36,099 nucleotides of DNA from Faucicola osloensis_B (GCA_964211495.1 CAXORL010000013.1:1-36099); one strand, 5' to 3'; shown: positions 1 to 8,615, counted from the stretch's first letter. The notes: generated by a model not told the origin, from the sequence alone. A program made the numbers and translations.

Positions 1-533
1 AAAAAAAAATAGGGTGGGAGTATTTTATCCCTAAAATTTTTGCTGGATATATCTATAATAAGCCTGAGTTAGATAAAGTGAGATATTGGAAAAACCAAGA
101 AAAAATAGATAACTTGGTGACCAAATTAAATATGGCGAAAGAAATTAGAAATCGTATTGCTCATCATGAGCAAATATTCAATTATACACCTGAATACCTC
201 TCCGAAATACCAAAAGACAAACAAGGTGACTTTTTGATTAGATTGCAGAGAACATATGAGCATTTATTACAAATATTTCATTTCTTATCTCCTGAACAAG
301 CTAAATTACATCAACATAATTATCATCATCACTATACATTATATCTTCTTACAAGTTCTGGCTTTACAAACCATCTAGGTATTGATACAAATAGTAAAAT
401 AATGCTGTTGGAGGATTTTACCGACTATATGATGAGTTGCATGGATAAGGAAAGCGAGAAAAAATCACAAATTATTCATATAAGTGAGAATAGCTCTTAT
501 TTTGGATGTTTCATACCAATGATGATTAAGTGA
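1..533 (+). CDS. Abi_2-type HEPN abortive-infection protein, 3' part
   Basis: This is the C-terminal part of an Abi_2 (AbiD/AbiF-like) protein. The frame is open from base 3 with no stop before TGA at 531-533, and it continues in frame from the gene that leaves the right edge at 36099. In the joined 321-residue protein, the motif RNRIAHH (bases 147-167) supplies R194, N195 and H199. This is the R-N-x3-H signature of HEPN RNases, so the family's expected role is RNA cleavage during phage infection, causing growth arrest. A GTG at 78 is an internal codon, not the start. The gene is the last member of the defence island that starts at 25357 on the circle. The family call rests on the HEPN motif, the flanking aromatic residues and the total length, which is normal for Abi_2. 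Its target is unknown. Confidence 0.8.
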   Translation, partial: KKIGWEYFIPKIFAGYIYNKPELDKVRYWKNQEKIDNLVTKLNMAKEIRNRIAHHEQIFNYTPEYLSEIPKDKQGDFLIRLQRTYEHLLQIFHFLSPEQAKLHQHNYHHHYTLYLLTSSGFTNHLGIDTNSKIMLLEDFTDYMMSCMDKESEKKSQIIHISENSSYFGCFIPMMIK

Positions 534-682
534 TGTTATTTTAACATAGATAGGGGTTAGTATGGATTATAAACAATCATCAAGTTATTTAATAATAATG
601 TAAATTCAAAAAATCTGATTGTTTTCTGTAAATTAAATGAAGTTGAGTAAACTAATAAATTTCATAAGCTATTTGATTATTA

Positions 683-1931
683 GAGACCTTTGCACGAAAC
701 AGCCCCTTTGCTCGAGGCATACCACCAAACCGAAAAAAAACAAAGAATGGCAATGAAATAAGCAAAACAATGGCTAAATCATGGATAAAATCTCCAAATG
801 GTTGTTAAATTTGTGTCTATTGGCTGAGCTTACTAACCAACAGGCACAATAACCCTAGGCGAGTCCGTATTTTCGTTTCAAGCTTAGGGCAGTTTTTAAA
901 TTATGCACCATGCTTGCAAGCAAAGTGCTGGTATGAAATTGCATTAACCCTAAATGACGAGCTTTGCTCATCCCATAATGCAGTTTAAAATGTCCAAAGA
1001 CCCGCTCAACGGTGTTTCTAGTTTGGCTCTTTTGGGTATTATTGCGTTTTTGCTGTTCGGTTAAGGGTGTATTGCGCCATGCTCTATCATGAATATGATT
1101 TTTTATCGGTGGTTCATGCTCGGCAAGGTAGTCATCATGGGCTTGGCTTTTATACGCACTGTCAGCATACACGGCTGATTCATCATCTGTTAACAGCGTG
1201 GTAAAACATTGGGAATCATGGACATTGGCAGGGGTAGTTTCAACCTTTTTGACAAAGCTGTCTTCATCACAGTTGAGATGAATTTTAAAGCCGTAGGTGG
1301 TTTTTACTTTACCTGTACTGTCTTTTTTACTGACATAGGCGGCTTCGTTATCTTGGGTATTGTCGGTGTGTTTGCCTTTCTTAGGTCGTTTGTTTTTAGC
1401 TTCAACGATACTGGCATCGATGATGCTGACACTGCCCGCTTTGATAAAAATGTTTTGTTGGGCTAGTTGCTCATTGATTTGGTTGAACAATGGTTCAATC
1501 AGTCTAAGCTCACCTAGGTGTTTGTGGTATCGCCAAATGGTGCTATGGTCGGGTACATCATCCGTTAATGATAGGCCAACAAAGCGACGAAATAGTAAGT
1601 CTCGTGCCAGTTGTTTTTCCATGGCTGAATCCGATAGGTTATAGAGTTTTTGTAAGAGTAATACTTTAAACATGATGACAGGGTGAAAGGCAGATTCCCC
1701 ACGCTCACTGCTATGAACGTGGCGTAAGGTTTGCTCGATAGTTTGCCAGTCAATTAGGTTGTGTAGTTCATCTAATTCTTCGATGGCTTTGTGAGCGTTA
1801 ATGAGACTGTCTGCTAGGGAGAGTTGCCCTGTTTGTTTCCATGCCATAATCGTGTCTTTTGCTAGGTGATTGATTTTATTATATTATACCAATTTAATGA
1901 ACTTTTGTGTGTTTATTCGTGCAAAGGTTTC
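683..1931 (-). mobile_element. IS5-family insertion sequence, about 1.25 kb
   Basis: Imperfect terminal inverted repeats bound this element: GAGACCTTTGCACGA at 683-697 and its complement at 1917-1931, matching at 14 of 15 positions. They enclose a single intact transposase on the minus strand. Both ends are flanked by TA (681-682 and 1932-1933), which may be a 2-bp target duplication; no longer duplication is visible. The element sits between the 3' end of the abi gene and the serine recombinase gene and disrupts no recognisable gene. Bases 698-854 hold only its non-coding end. Confidence 0.85.
855..1847 (-). CDS. IS5-family transposase
   Basis: This 330-residue DDE transposase catalyses cut-and-join of the surrounding IS. 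An N-terminal DUF772-like domain covers about residues 45-120 (HPVIMFKVLLLQKLYNLSD, then RRFVGLSL). The catalytic triad is visible as D144 (SIIDAS), D229 (VYADSAYKS) and E281 (RNTVERVFGHFK). Length is normal for IS5-family enzymes and I see no frameshift, so it is probably active. The ATG lies 84 bp inside the right inverted repeat. Plus-strand open frames across it are shadows. Confidence 0.93.
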   Translation of the reverse strand: MAWKQTGQLSLADSLINAHKAIEELDELHNLIDWQTIEQTLRHVHSSERGESAFHPVIMFKVLLLQKLYNLSDSAMEKQLARDLLFRRFVGLSLTDDVPDHSTIWRYHKHLGELRLIEPLFNQINEQLAQQNIFIKAGSVSIIDASIVEAKNKRPKKGKHTDNTQDNEAAYVSKKDSTGKVKTTYGFKIHLNCDEDSFVKKVETTPANVHDSQCFTTLLTDDESAVYADSAYKSQAHDDYLAEHEPPIKNHIHDRAWRNTPLTEQQKRNNTQKSQTRNTVERVFGHFKLHYGMSKARHLGLMQFHTSTLLASMVHNLKTALSLKRKYGLA

Positions 1932-2126
1932 TATTGTAAATTTTTCTAAACTTCGAAGCCTTAGCTATTTTTCAACAGGAGGCATCAATCTTTTTATTAT
2001 CCTGTATGGGTATATCCTACCAAGACAATTAAAACCCCTTAAAAATCCTATTGTTTTGTCTCGTTTAGTGTTAAATTACCATCCTAAAAGAATTAGTCTT
2101 ATTAGCACACCCTAACAGGATAAAAA

Positions 2127-2867
2127 ATGCGGATTTTTGCGTATTTACGAGCGAGCACCAACAAACAAGATGCCGAACGAGCAAAACAGTCACTTAAAGC
2201 ATTGGTCGCCAGTTATAACCGAGAAATATCTCATTACTATATTGAAAATATGAGTGGCACCAAACTTGATCGACCTGAACTTAACCGTTTAATTGATAAC
2301 AGTGAAATTGATGAGAACGGTCGAGGTGATATTTTACTTATTGAAAGTATGGATAGGCTGACACGTTTGAATAACAATGACTGGGATATCTTAAACGGCA
2401 GGCTTAAAGCCAATGGCATTAAATTGGTGGTATTAAGTCTACCAACGACCCATCGACGATTAGACATCAAATATCAAGATGACTCCTCACTCAATTTGAT
2501 TGATACTCTATTATTTGAAGTCTGGGCAAGTGGCGCAAGAGAAGACTATGAAAAACGTCGCTATCGTCAACGCCAAGGCATTGATAATCTCAAAGCGCAA
2601 AACCCAGCTGAATACGCCAGAAAATACAAGGGCAAACAGCCTAATACCAAAAACTATGAAAAAATCCTCAAGTTACTCGATAATGGGCTAGGCTATAAAG
2701 ATATCAAAGAAAGTTTAGGTGTTAGTGGTACAACCATTGCCAATGCTAAACGCTGGCGGAATCAGCAAATCATGGATAAAGACAAAGATATGATACCAAT
2801 GTTTACGGAGTCTGACCTTGATCAGCCGACTAAAGTGGTAAAAAGGGGTAGAAAGCCGTTTTTATAA
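2127..2867 (+). CDS. Serine recombinase (resolvase family) with C-terminal HTH
   Basis: This is a 246-residue small serine recombinase, expected to resolve plasmid multimers or a cointegrate. The catalytic domain opens with YLRAST, giving nucleophile S10 next to R8, and carries the DRLTRL motif near residue 79. The C-terminal part (about 180-215: KILKLLDNGLGYKDIKESLG followed by SGTTIANAKRW) is a helix-turn-helix that should bind a res site. AGGAT precedes the ATG. The 190 bp upstream, bounded by the IS5 right end, is the natural place for a res site, though I could not define sub-sites. A truncated paralogue lies at 11153-11362. The order and sequence of domains fit a Tn3-type resolvase rather than a large serine integrase. 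Confidence 0.88.
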   Translation: MRIFAYLRASTNKQDAERAKQSLKALVASYNREISHYYIENMSGTKLDRPELNRLIDNSEIDENGRGDILLIESMDRLTRLNNNDWDILNGRLKANGIKLVVLSLPTTHRRLDIKYQDDSSLNLIDTLLFEVWASGAREDYEKRRYRQRQGIDNLKAQNPAEYARKYKGKQPNTKNYEKILKLLDNGLGYKDIKESLGVSGTTIANAKRWRNQQIMDKDKDMIPMFTESDLDQPTKVVKRGRKPFL

Positions 2868-2905
2868 TCAATGTTTGTGCACTATCATTCAGCCCATAAA
2901 TCTAT

Positions 2906-2936
2906 TATAATCAATGCTATCACATACGATAGCATT
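2906..2936 (+). promoter_or_regulatory. Promoter and palindromic operator of the PIN/RHH operon
   Basis: A consensus -10 box TATAAT (2906-2911) is followed at once by a perfect 9-bp inverted repeat, AATGCTATC (2913-2921) and GATAGCATT (2928-2936), with a 6-bp spacer. It ends five bases before the toxin ATG at 2941. No good -35 is visible. Palindromes at this position are the usual target of RHH antitoxins, so autoregulation is the likely role. The string TATAATCAATG also occurs at 2863-2873, 43 bp upstream. Confidence 0.6.
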
Positions 2937-2940
2937 TTTT

Positions 2941-3378
2941 ATGAATATTATTTTAGATACTAACATCCTGGTTGGTGCTTGCCTCGGCTCACGCTATGAC
3001 AACTTGGTCATTCGCGGGTGTTTAACAGGGGATTTTAAACCGTTAGTTAGCCATGCACTTTTATTTGAGTATGAAGACTTGATAGGTCGAGAATCTGTAT
3101 TTGACCATCCTGTTGCGCTAACCTTTGCAGAAAGAGAAATATTATTTAATGCGTTGTATTCAGTATGCAGGTTAGTTGATGTCAGCTATCTATGGCGACC
3201 AAATTTAAAGGATGAAGGCGATAACTTTATTGTGGAATTAGCAGTTGCTGGAAATGCTGATTATATCGTCACCAAGAATTTAAGAGACTTTCGCCAAAGC
3301 GAACTTGTATTTGATAGCTTTAAAGTGATTACCCCTAAACAATTATTGGAGAACCCAGATGTCCGTTATCACACTTAG
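2941..3378 (+). CDS. PIN-domain toxin (COG1569-like)
   Basis: This 145-residue PIN-domain protein is probably the toxin of a type II toxin-antitoxin pair. PIN toxins are Mg-dependent RNases. The first strand carries the acidic motif IILDTNILVGA (D6). Further acidic residues lie in DEGDNFIVELA, and the C-terminal part reads ADYIVTKNLRDF, as is typical of the family. I chose the ATG at 2941 because MNIILDTN is the usual family start. An ATG at 2914 would add nine unlikely residues and lies inside the operator palindrome. The last 20 bp overlap the antitoxin start at 3359, so the toxin gene comes first, the reverse of the common order. Confidence 0.87.
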   Translation: MNIILDTNILVGACLGSRYDNLVIRGCLTGDFKPLVSHALLFEYEDLIGRESVFDHPVALTFAEREILFNALYSVCRLVDVSYLWRPNLKDEGDNFIVELAVAGNADYIVTKNLRDFRQSELVFDSFKVITPKQLLENPDVRYHT

Positions 3379-3595
3379 AGTCACTGACGATAAACATGAA
3401 CGCATCAAAAACCTTGCGGTATCTCGTGGGGTCAGTGTTAATAAATTGATTGATGAAGCTATGACGTTGATGATTGCCAAATACGATATTGAAACCCGAT
3501 TTAAAGCCCGAGCTGCTAAAGGTGATATCAATGCAGGTATTGCTTTGCTTGATAAAGTGTTAGAAAAACGGGAAGCTTATGATAGAAAGCTATAA
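3359..3595 (+). CDS. RHH-type antitoxin partner of the PIN toxin
   Basis: This 78-residue protein begins MSVITLRVTDDKHERIKNLA and continues with SVNKLIDEAMTLMI. That is a beta strand followed by two helices, the ribbon-helix-helix fold of CopG/Arc-like antitoxins. The charged C-terminal tail (about 45-78) should wrap the PIN toxin. It overlaps the toxin gene by 20 bp and must be translationally coupled. AGAACCCAGATG gives only a weak ribosome site. It probably represses the operon through the palindrome at 2913-2936. Confidence 0.83.
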   Translation: MSVITLRVTDDKHERIKNLAVSRGVSVNKLIDEAMTLMIAKYDIETRFKARAAKGDINAGIALLDKVLEKREAYDRKL

Positions 3596-3599
3596 TTGG

Positions 3600-3953
3600 G
3601 TGTGGGTGAATAATCAGTAAAATACTTATACTGGAAATAGCGAACAGTCTAAAAAGCAATTTTTAGGTATTTTATTTTACGTTGTTTTTTAAACAAATAA
3701 ATATACAAAATAAACCTTATTTTTGGGGCAAAAAGGCATAAAAATAAAATGTCTAAAAAACCACCGTTTTTTGGACAGATAAACCTTAGCTTACTATTGT
3801 TTCCGTTTTCTGTGCTGACCCCTTAAAGTCAAAGTTTTGTATGGTGTCATTGCTGTTTTATGTGACAGTTTATGGGAATGACACAGTTTTTTGAAAAAAC
3901 ACTACCATAAAAAGCAGGGCTCTTTATGGCTTATTTTTTCGAGAAATTTGGGT
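3600..3953. other. Non-coding stretch with an orphan MITE end and a hairpin
   Basis: No gene is visible in these 350 bases. TTCTGTGCTGACCCC at 3808-3822 is identical to the outermost 15 bases of the MITE terminal repeats at 8906 and 9298, so it looks like a solo remnant end. CCATAAA (3905-3911) and TTTATGG (3923-3929) form a small hairpin that could end the minus-strand lipoprotein transcript. Confidence 0.5.
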
Positions 3954-4385
3954 TTACGGTTGTAGCTGGTTAAACGTCGTCATCAGATTGGTCATCGCTT
4001 TTTTACAGTCTGCTTGGGTTGGATTGTCGGCTCTTAATGCAGTGAGTGAACCGTCAATTGCGGTATCAAGCTTATGCCAATCATCAACCGATTTGGGTTT
4101 TAGTCCTGCTTCGGCTGAGTCCCATGCCAACTCTAAGTCTTTGATACGATTTTTGGCACCGCTGAGATTACCTTTGTCAACCATGGTTGATACATCACTA
4201 GCAATGGTTTTAAATGAAGATAAGTCACCTAGTTTTGATGCTTGTGCATTACCTGTAGTACTTGATGCGGCACTGGTAGTTGCTGTATTAGTTTGCGAAT
4301 GGCTATTACAGCCAACCGTACCAATGGCTAAGGTACTAATTAATAATGTCGAGATGACAGTAGATGCGTTAATACGTTGTTTCAT
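3954..4385 (-). CDS. Small lipoprotein of the COG4705/PepSY module
   Basis: This 143-residue secreted protein has a basic, hydrophobic N-terminus and a lipobox ending TVGC (Cys26), so it should be lipidated and anchored to a membrane facing the periplasm. The region to about residue 48 is Ser/Thr/Ala-rich linker. The rest (about 50-143) is helical and contains DLSSFKTIASDVSTMVDKGN and LELAWDSAEAGLKPKSVDDW. I do not recognise a characterised family. It lies 76 bp downstream of the COG4705-like gene on the same strand, so the two probably share a transcript. The divergent PepSY/two-component genes suggest that the same regulator controls it. Confidence 0.75.
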   Translation of the reverse strand: MKQRINASTVISTLLISTLAIGTVGCNSHSQTNTATTSAASSTTGNAQASKLGDLSSFKTIASDVSTMVDKGNLSGAKNRIKDLELAWDSAEAGLKPKSVDDWHKLDTAIDGSLTALRADNPTQADCKKAMTNLMTTFNQLQP

Positions 4386-4461
4386 AAGTTTTTTCCTTGA
4401 GTTAAAAGTTTTGAATGAATGTTTATTACTAATTAAGGTTTTAAATTTGATGGCGTGTCTA

Positions 4462-5268
4462 TTAGCTCGCTATCATTGCGACTGATTGGTTGTTTTGTCT
4501 TTGTGCTTTGGTTACGAGCATAACAATTACCACTAGGAAAATCACACTCGTCCACATCGCACCCAGTCCAAGTCCGCCATATTCTTTGGCTTGGGTCAGT
4601 AAATCACCCATGGCGGCACCAAATGGTCTAGTTAAAATGTAACCTGCCCAGAAAGTTGCCACGGCATTGCCACCCATTTTATAAATCGCATAACTAGCAG
4701 TGATAAGTGCTCCAAAGATTGCTGCGCCCCAAGCGAAGCCAAGACCTAACGCTTCAGTGGCTAAGTCACCTGCCGCAGTCCCTAGTGCAAAGGTACATAG
4801 AATCGCTGCCCAATAGAACATCTCACGACGTTTGGTGAAAATCGAATGAATCGACAAGGATTGTTCCACTTTATACCAAAGCGTAAAGATAGCTGCTAGC
4901 AACACTGAGAAGATGGTAGTACTGATATATAAGCTGATGCCTAACGTATCGGTGAGGATATCGGTAATCTGTGTACCCACAATACTGACCAGTACAACGG
5001 TGAGCCAATAAATCCAGGGGGTATAGCGTTTGGTTTTAAACTGCATGACCAATGCAGCGATAAGGAGAGAACCCATGATGGTACTGGTCACGCCCAGCCC
5101 TAACCCTAAGTTAACCGCTAAAAAATCCGCTACCGTTTCTCCGACAGTCGTCGATAAAATCTTAATCACCCAAAACGCTAAGGTAATTTGGGGGACTTTA
5201 CTGAGTAAAAATTCTTTGGTGGAAAGTTCATTTTCCATGACATCAGCTTGACTCATTGACGTAAGCAT
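4462..5268 (-). CDS. COG4705-like multipass inner-membrane protein
   Basis: This 268-residue integral membrane protein has about eight hydrophobic segments separated by short loops, with repeated motifs such as KILSTTVGETVADFL, LGTAAGDLATEALGLG and RPFGAAMGDLLT. The recurring G-E/D-x2-A/G-D-x-L pattern is typical of the uncharacterised COG4705 family, often found next to two-component systems and PepSY proteins. I chose ATG 5268, because AGGAGA (5274-5279 on the complement) lies 5 bp ahead of it. A GTG three bases further upstream (5271) is too close to that site. It lies upstream of the lipoprotein gene, and its promoter region faces the 11-bp repeat array at 5340-5378. The substrate is unknown; a transporter or sensor role is only a guess. 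Confidence 0.82.
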   Translation of the reverse strand: MLTSMSQADVMENELSTKEFLLSKVPQITLAFWVIKILSTTVGETVADFLAVNLGLGLGVTSTIMGSLLIAALVMQFKTKRYTPWIYWLTVVLVSIVGTQITDILTDTLGISLYISTTIFSVLLAAIFTLWYKVEQSLSIHSIFTKRREMFYWAAILCTFALGTAAGDLATEALGLGFAWGAAIFGALITASYAIYKMGGNAVATFWAGYILTRPFGAAMGDLLTQAKEYGGLGLGAMWTSVIFLVVIVMLVTKAQRQNNQSVAMIAS

Positions 5269-5339
5269 CACTGTCTCCTGTAAATATTGATGATTGGGTT
5301 TTATTTTTAATGTGATTGACAGAATAGTTCAGTCAAACA

Positions 5340-5378
5340 TAGCAAAGACTTAGCAATTAAATAGCAATGACTTAGCAA
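5340..5378 (-). promoter_or_regulatory. Operator array facing the COG4705 gene (four 11-bp repeats)
   Basis: TAGCAA occurs at 5340, 5351, 5362 and 5373, exactly 11 bp apart; on the complement it reads TTGCTA. Two of the four are longer (ACTTAGCAA). Six-base half-sites spaced by five bases on one helix face are the classic arrangement bound by OmpR-family regulators such as PmrA and QseB. The array lies 72 bp upstream of the COG4705 start. Confidence 0.65.
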
Positions 5379-5409
5379 AAAAACTGCCCAAATAATTCTG
5401 ATGGAATTT

Positions 5410-5447
5410 CTAAGTTAATGCTAAATTTGTCCTAAGTAATTTCTATG
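5410..5447 (+). promoter_or_regulatory. Operator array facing the PepSY gene (four 11-bp repeats)
   Basis: CTAAG (5410), CTAAA (5421), CTAAG (5432) and a weaker CTATG (5443) form a second array with exactly 11-bp period, in the orientation opposite to 5340-5378. The core (T)GCTAAG matches the complement of the first array. One response regulator could therefore bind both and fire the two divergent units together. Confidence 0.6.
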
Positions 5448-5549
5448 GTTATCTCCTTCAAACTATGTCTACACCAACACGGTGGGTAGTCAAAAAGCAC
5501 TACCGACATTAACCTTAATTTCACTCAATTAGTTAAAGTGAGAATAATC

Positions 5550-6209
5550 ATGAAAAACACATCAAAAACCACTAAAGCCCTTTTTGCAATGCTTGGTGCC
5601 ATCGGCATTACCACAGTAGCCTTTGCTGCCAATAATCAACAATCACAAAATGATGTATTATCAGCGAGCCATGCGAAAGTGAGCTTATCACAAGCGATTA
5701 ACATCGCTGCCCAGAAAGCCCAAGGTGATATCCTCAGTGCAAAATATGATGAAGAAAAAGGCGGTCAGTATGAAATTGAAATAGCCAATGGACAAACCAG
5801 CCATGAGGTTAAAGTCAATGCGGATACAGGTGGCATCATCAAAATCAAACAAGAACAACTTGAAAAAGATGATATTTCTGAATTTGTCGCACTACGCCAA
5901 GCTAAGGTGTCATTCACGCAAGCAATCCAACAAGCAGGACAAAAGGTGGGTGGTCAAGTCATTGGTGGTGAATTCAATGCTAATAACGGCAAATCAGCCT
6001 ACCAAGTTGAAGTGCTCAAAGGTAATCAAGCTTATGACGTAGTCATCGATGCAACTACTGGTAATATCCTAAGTAGCAAGGTTGATAGGGTTGACAAAGT
6101 TGATTCAGGTAATGAACAAGATGAGGGTAATGAAGCCAATGAATCACATGAAACCGCTCACAACCTAAATAATGCCACCTTAGCGGTAAATGCTATCCAA
6201 GCCGTTTAG
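5550..6209 (+). CDS. Periplasmic protein with two PepSY domains
   Basis: This 219-residue exported protein has a signal peptide (KALFAMLGAIGITTVAFA, cleavage probably before ANN). Two PepSY repeats follow: one begins VSLSQAINIAAQKAQGDILS and the second VSFTQAIQQAGQKVGGQVIG. Each ends in a VNADTGGI or VIDATTGNI strand. The C-terminus is an acidic, low-complexity tail (EQDEGNEANESHE). PepSY proteins of this type commonly lie beside OmpR-type two-component systems and probably modulate the sensor or a periplasmic protease. I prefer the ATG at 5550; a GTG at 5538 would add four residues. Array 5410-5447 lies just upstream. The regulator gene follows 105 bp downstream with its own promoter-like TATACT at 6280-6285. 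Confidence 0.85.
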   Translation: MKNTSKTTKALFAMLGAIGITTVAFAANNQQSQNDVLSASHAKVSLSQAINIAAQKAQGDILSAKYDEEKGGQYEIEIANGQTSHEVKVNADTGGIIKIKQEQLEKDDISEFVALRQAKVSFTQAIQQAGQKVGGQVIGGEFNANNGKSAYQVEVLKGNQAYDVVIDATTGNILSSKVDRVDKVDSGNEQDEGNEANESHETAHNLNNATLAVNAIQAV

Positions 6210-6314
6210 CCGTTTAGCTGACTCATTTGATACAAGTCATCGATGATATTTCTTTGGAGATGTTGTCGATGGCTTTTGTTATACTGATATGACAACGACA
6301 ATAAAGGACAACGC

Positions 6315-6992
6315 ATGCGAATTTTACTGGTCGAAGATGACTTAATGATTGGCGAAACCCTATCTGAAGCTTTGATGGATGAAGCCTATACCGTCGATTG
6401 GGTTAAAGATGGCAAACAAGCGATTTTGACCATCAAAGTACAAGCGTACGATTTAATTTTATTGGATTTAGGATTGCCAGAAATCGATGGCATGGGTGTA
6501 TTAACTGCTATACGTGAGACCAAGCTTGAAACCCCTGTACTTATTTTGACCGCGAGAGATGCCCTGCAAGATCGCATCAAAGGACTTGATGCAGGCGCCG
6601 ATGATTATGTGATTAAGCCGTTTGAACTCGGTGAAGTGCTCGCTAGAATGCGCGTGTTGATTCGCCGCTCACAAGGTAAAACTGACAATTTACTTACGGT
6701 CGGTGATTTGAGCCTAGATATTGCCAATAAACGCGTGACCATCGCTGATAAACCAATTGAAATTACTGCCAAAGAATTTATGCTGCTGCAAACCTTTATG
6801 CTCACCCCTGATAAAGTGCTATCCAAAAACCAACTGGAAGACTCACTCTATGGCTGGGGCATGGAAGTTGAAAGCAATGCCATTGAGTTTTTAATTCATA
6901 GCTTACGCAAAAAAATTGGACATGATTGGATCAAAAACATGCGTGGCTTTGGCTGGTACATCGCTCAAAATCAAGAACACAAAGCCGAGTAA
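6315..6992 (+). CDS. OmpR/PmrA-family response regulator
   Basis: This is a 225-residue DNA-binding response regulator. The receiver domain (1-115) shows the acidic pocket E7-D8-D9, phospho-acceptor D51 (LILLDLGLP), T79 and K101 (IKPFE). The C-terminal winged helix (about 128-222) has LSLDIANKRVTIADKPIEIT and the turn WIKNMRGFGWYI. All catalytic positions are intact. AAAGGA lies six bases ahead of the ATG. The sensor kinase begins 9 bp after the stop, so the two are co-transcribed. It is the natural binder of the two 11-bp-period arrays at 5340-5447. It resembles the QseB/PmrA subgroup, but the signal cannot be read from sequence. Confidence 0.93.
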   Translation: MRILLVEDDLMIGETLSEALMDEAYTVDWVKDGKQAILTIKVQAYDLILLDLGLPEIDGMGVLTAIRETKLETPVLILTARDALQDRIKGLDAGADDYVIKPFELGEVLARMRVLIRRSQGKTDNLLTVGDLSLDIANKRVTIADKPIEITAKEFMLLQTFMLTPDKVLSKNQLEDSLYGWGMEVESNAIEFLIHSLRKKIGHDWIKNMRGFGWYIAQNQEHKAE

Positions 6993-7001
6993 TCATTATC
7001 T

Positions 7002-8615
7002 ATGTCAATCAATCCAGCTGTAGAGAATTCTAAACGACAACGTTCATTGTTTTGGCAAATATTGCGCTGGACATTGGTGGCATTATTGCTACTTGCTGCC
7101 TTTGCAGGGGCATTTAGCTATTGGTCTAGCTATCATGAAAGCAGTGCTTTTCAGCAAGAAAACCTAAAAAATATCGCCGCACTTATTATCAATCATGACG
7201 ATATCAACAAAAGTAACGACACGTCAGCACTTACCACCCCAAGCCACAGATACTATAAAACCAATAATGAAGAAGGGGGCTTGAGTATTGATGTGTGGCT
7301 AATCCCACTGAATAAGCCACTAGCACAGGTTACGCCGCACATCACTGAGTCAAATTTGACTCCCCAAGCTTTACCATGGCAAACACTGCAAACCATACCC
7401 AAAGGCTTAAGCTCACATGTTATCGATGATACCCCGTGGCAAATTTATCGTCTTGATGTGATTGATACTCAGCATGGATTGAGTAAAACGGTGGTGGTGC
7501 GTCAAAACTCAGATCTATTACAAGAGTTATCGCAAAATAGTGCGATGCAATCCGCCTTGCCTTTGGTATTGGCGATGTTGATTTTTTTTGGACTATTAAC
7601 CTTTATCATGTGGCGAACCTTCCGACCTGTGGAAAACTTGGCACATACCATTAACCAGCGTGCACCTTATGATTTAAGCCCGCTCACACTTGATGAATTA
7701 CCCAGTGAAATCCTGCCGTTTGGCAATGCGATTAATGAGCTGTTGATAAAGGTAAAAAATAATGTCGAAACCCAGCAACGCTTTATCACCGATGCGTCGC
7801 ATGAATTACGCTCACCGCTGACCGCAACCTCGTTACAACTGCAACGTATTCAGCGCATTGTCACTGAGGAAAAAATCGCGGTAGAACTCAAAAAATTATC
7901 CTTACGAATCAAACGCAATCAAGATTTGGTTGAGCAGCTACTGACTTTAGCTAGACTCAATGCGGAGCAATCTATTGCTACTAAAACTTCGCTTGTACCC
8001 TTGATTGAGCAAAATATTAATCTGTTATTACCCATTATTGATCATAAAAAAATTGAGCTGAACCTAACAATTGCACCAAATTTACAGTCATTACAAATGA
8101 TGGTAGATGGCACAGCAATATTGTTACTCATCAAAAACCTACTGCAAAATGCGGTGCTTTACACTCCTGCACAAGGCAAAATCACGGTCAACTTAACAAA
8201 CATGGATCACTGCTCAGCGTTTATACAGTCCCATAGTGAATGTGTTATCGGCAATACTGACAAAAAGCTTTCAGAGTTTGCTAACAAACAGCCAATATTG
8301 CAAATAATCGATACAGGAATGGGTATTGAGCCATCCAAATATCAACAGGTGTTTGAGCCATTTGTTAGGTTGACATCGATTGATAGCCAAACCAGTACTG
8401 CTCCTGTCATAGGCACAGGGTTAGGACTTGCGATGGTTAAAAGCATTTGTGAGCAAACTGGCATACAGCTTTTTTTATCTCCAACAATACCTATAGAAAA
8501 CCTTGACCAAAACAACCAAACCCATATTCACCAAATCAATCTCAATAAAAATCAGGGACTGTGCGTTACTTTAGTATTGCCTAACCAACTGTTGATTCCA
8601 ATAAAAAATACTTAG
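7002..8615 (+). CDS. Sensor histidine kinase, partner of the 6315 regulator
   Basis: This 537-residue membrane kinase has TM1 at about 22-42, a periplasmic sensor loop at about 43-182 and TM2 at about 184-204. The H-box FITDASHELRSPLTAT gives phospho-accepting H267. The catalytic domain carries the N-box (KNLLQNAVLYTP), G1 box (DTGMGIEP) and G2 box (GTGLGLAM). It should phosphorylate D51 of the regulator 9 bp upstream. The ATP domain is longer than usual because of a loop between N- and G1-boxes (about 395-425). The stop at 8613-8615 directly abuts unrelated HsdR debris, so a recombination junction lies at or very near its 3' end. The last residues could therefore be altered compared with an ancestral gene. 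Confidence 0.92.
   Translation: MSINPAVENSKRQRSLFWQILRWTLVALLLLAAFAGAFSYWSSYHESSAFQQENLKNIAALIINHDDINKSNDTSALTTPSHRYYKTNNEEGGLSIDVWLIPLNKPLAQVTPHITESNLTPQALPWQTLQTIPKGLSSHVIDDTPWQIYRLDVIDTQHGLSKTVVVRQNSDLLQELSQNSAMQSALPLVLAMLIFFGLLTFIMWRTFRPVENLAHTINQRAPYDLSPLTLDELPSEILPFGNAINELLIKVKNNVETQQRFITDASHELRSPLTATSLQLQRIQRIVTEEKIAVELKKLSLRIKRNQDLVEQLLTLARLNAEQSIATKTSLVPLIEQNINLLLPIIDHKKIELNLTIAPNLQSLQMMVDGTAILLLIKNLLQNAVLYTPAQGKITVNLTNMDHCSAFIQSHSECVIGNTDKKLSEFANKQPILQIIDTGMGIEPSKYQQVFEPFVRLTSIDSQTSTAPVIGTGLGLAMVKSICEQTGIQLFLSPTIPIENLDQNNQTHIHQINLNKNQGLCVTLVLPNQLLIPIKNT

Noticed and set aside
1870..2115. An 81-codon plus-strand frame between the IS5 and the recombinase
   Set aside because: It starts inside the IS5 end, crosses its terminal repeat, has no ribosome site and encodes a composition typical of AT-rich noise.
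2914..2940. An earlier ATG for the PIN toxin
   Set aside because: It falls inside the promoter palindrome with no ribosome site, and the family start MNIILDTN lies at 2941.
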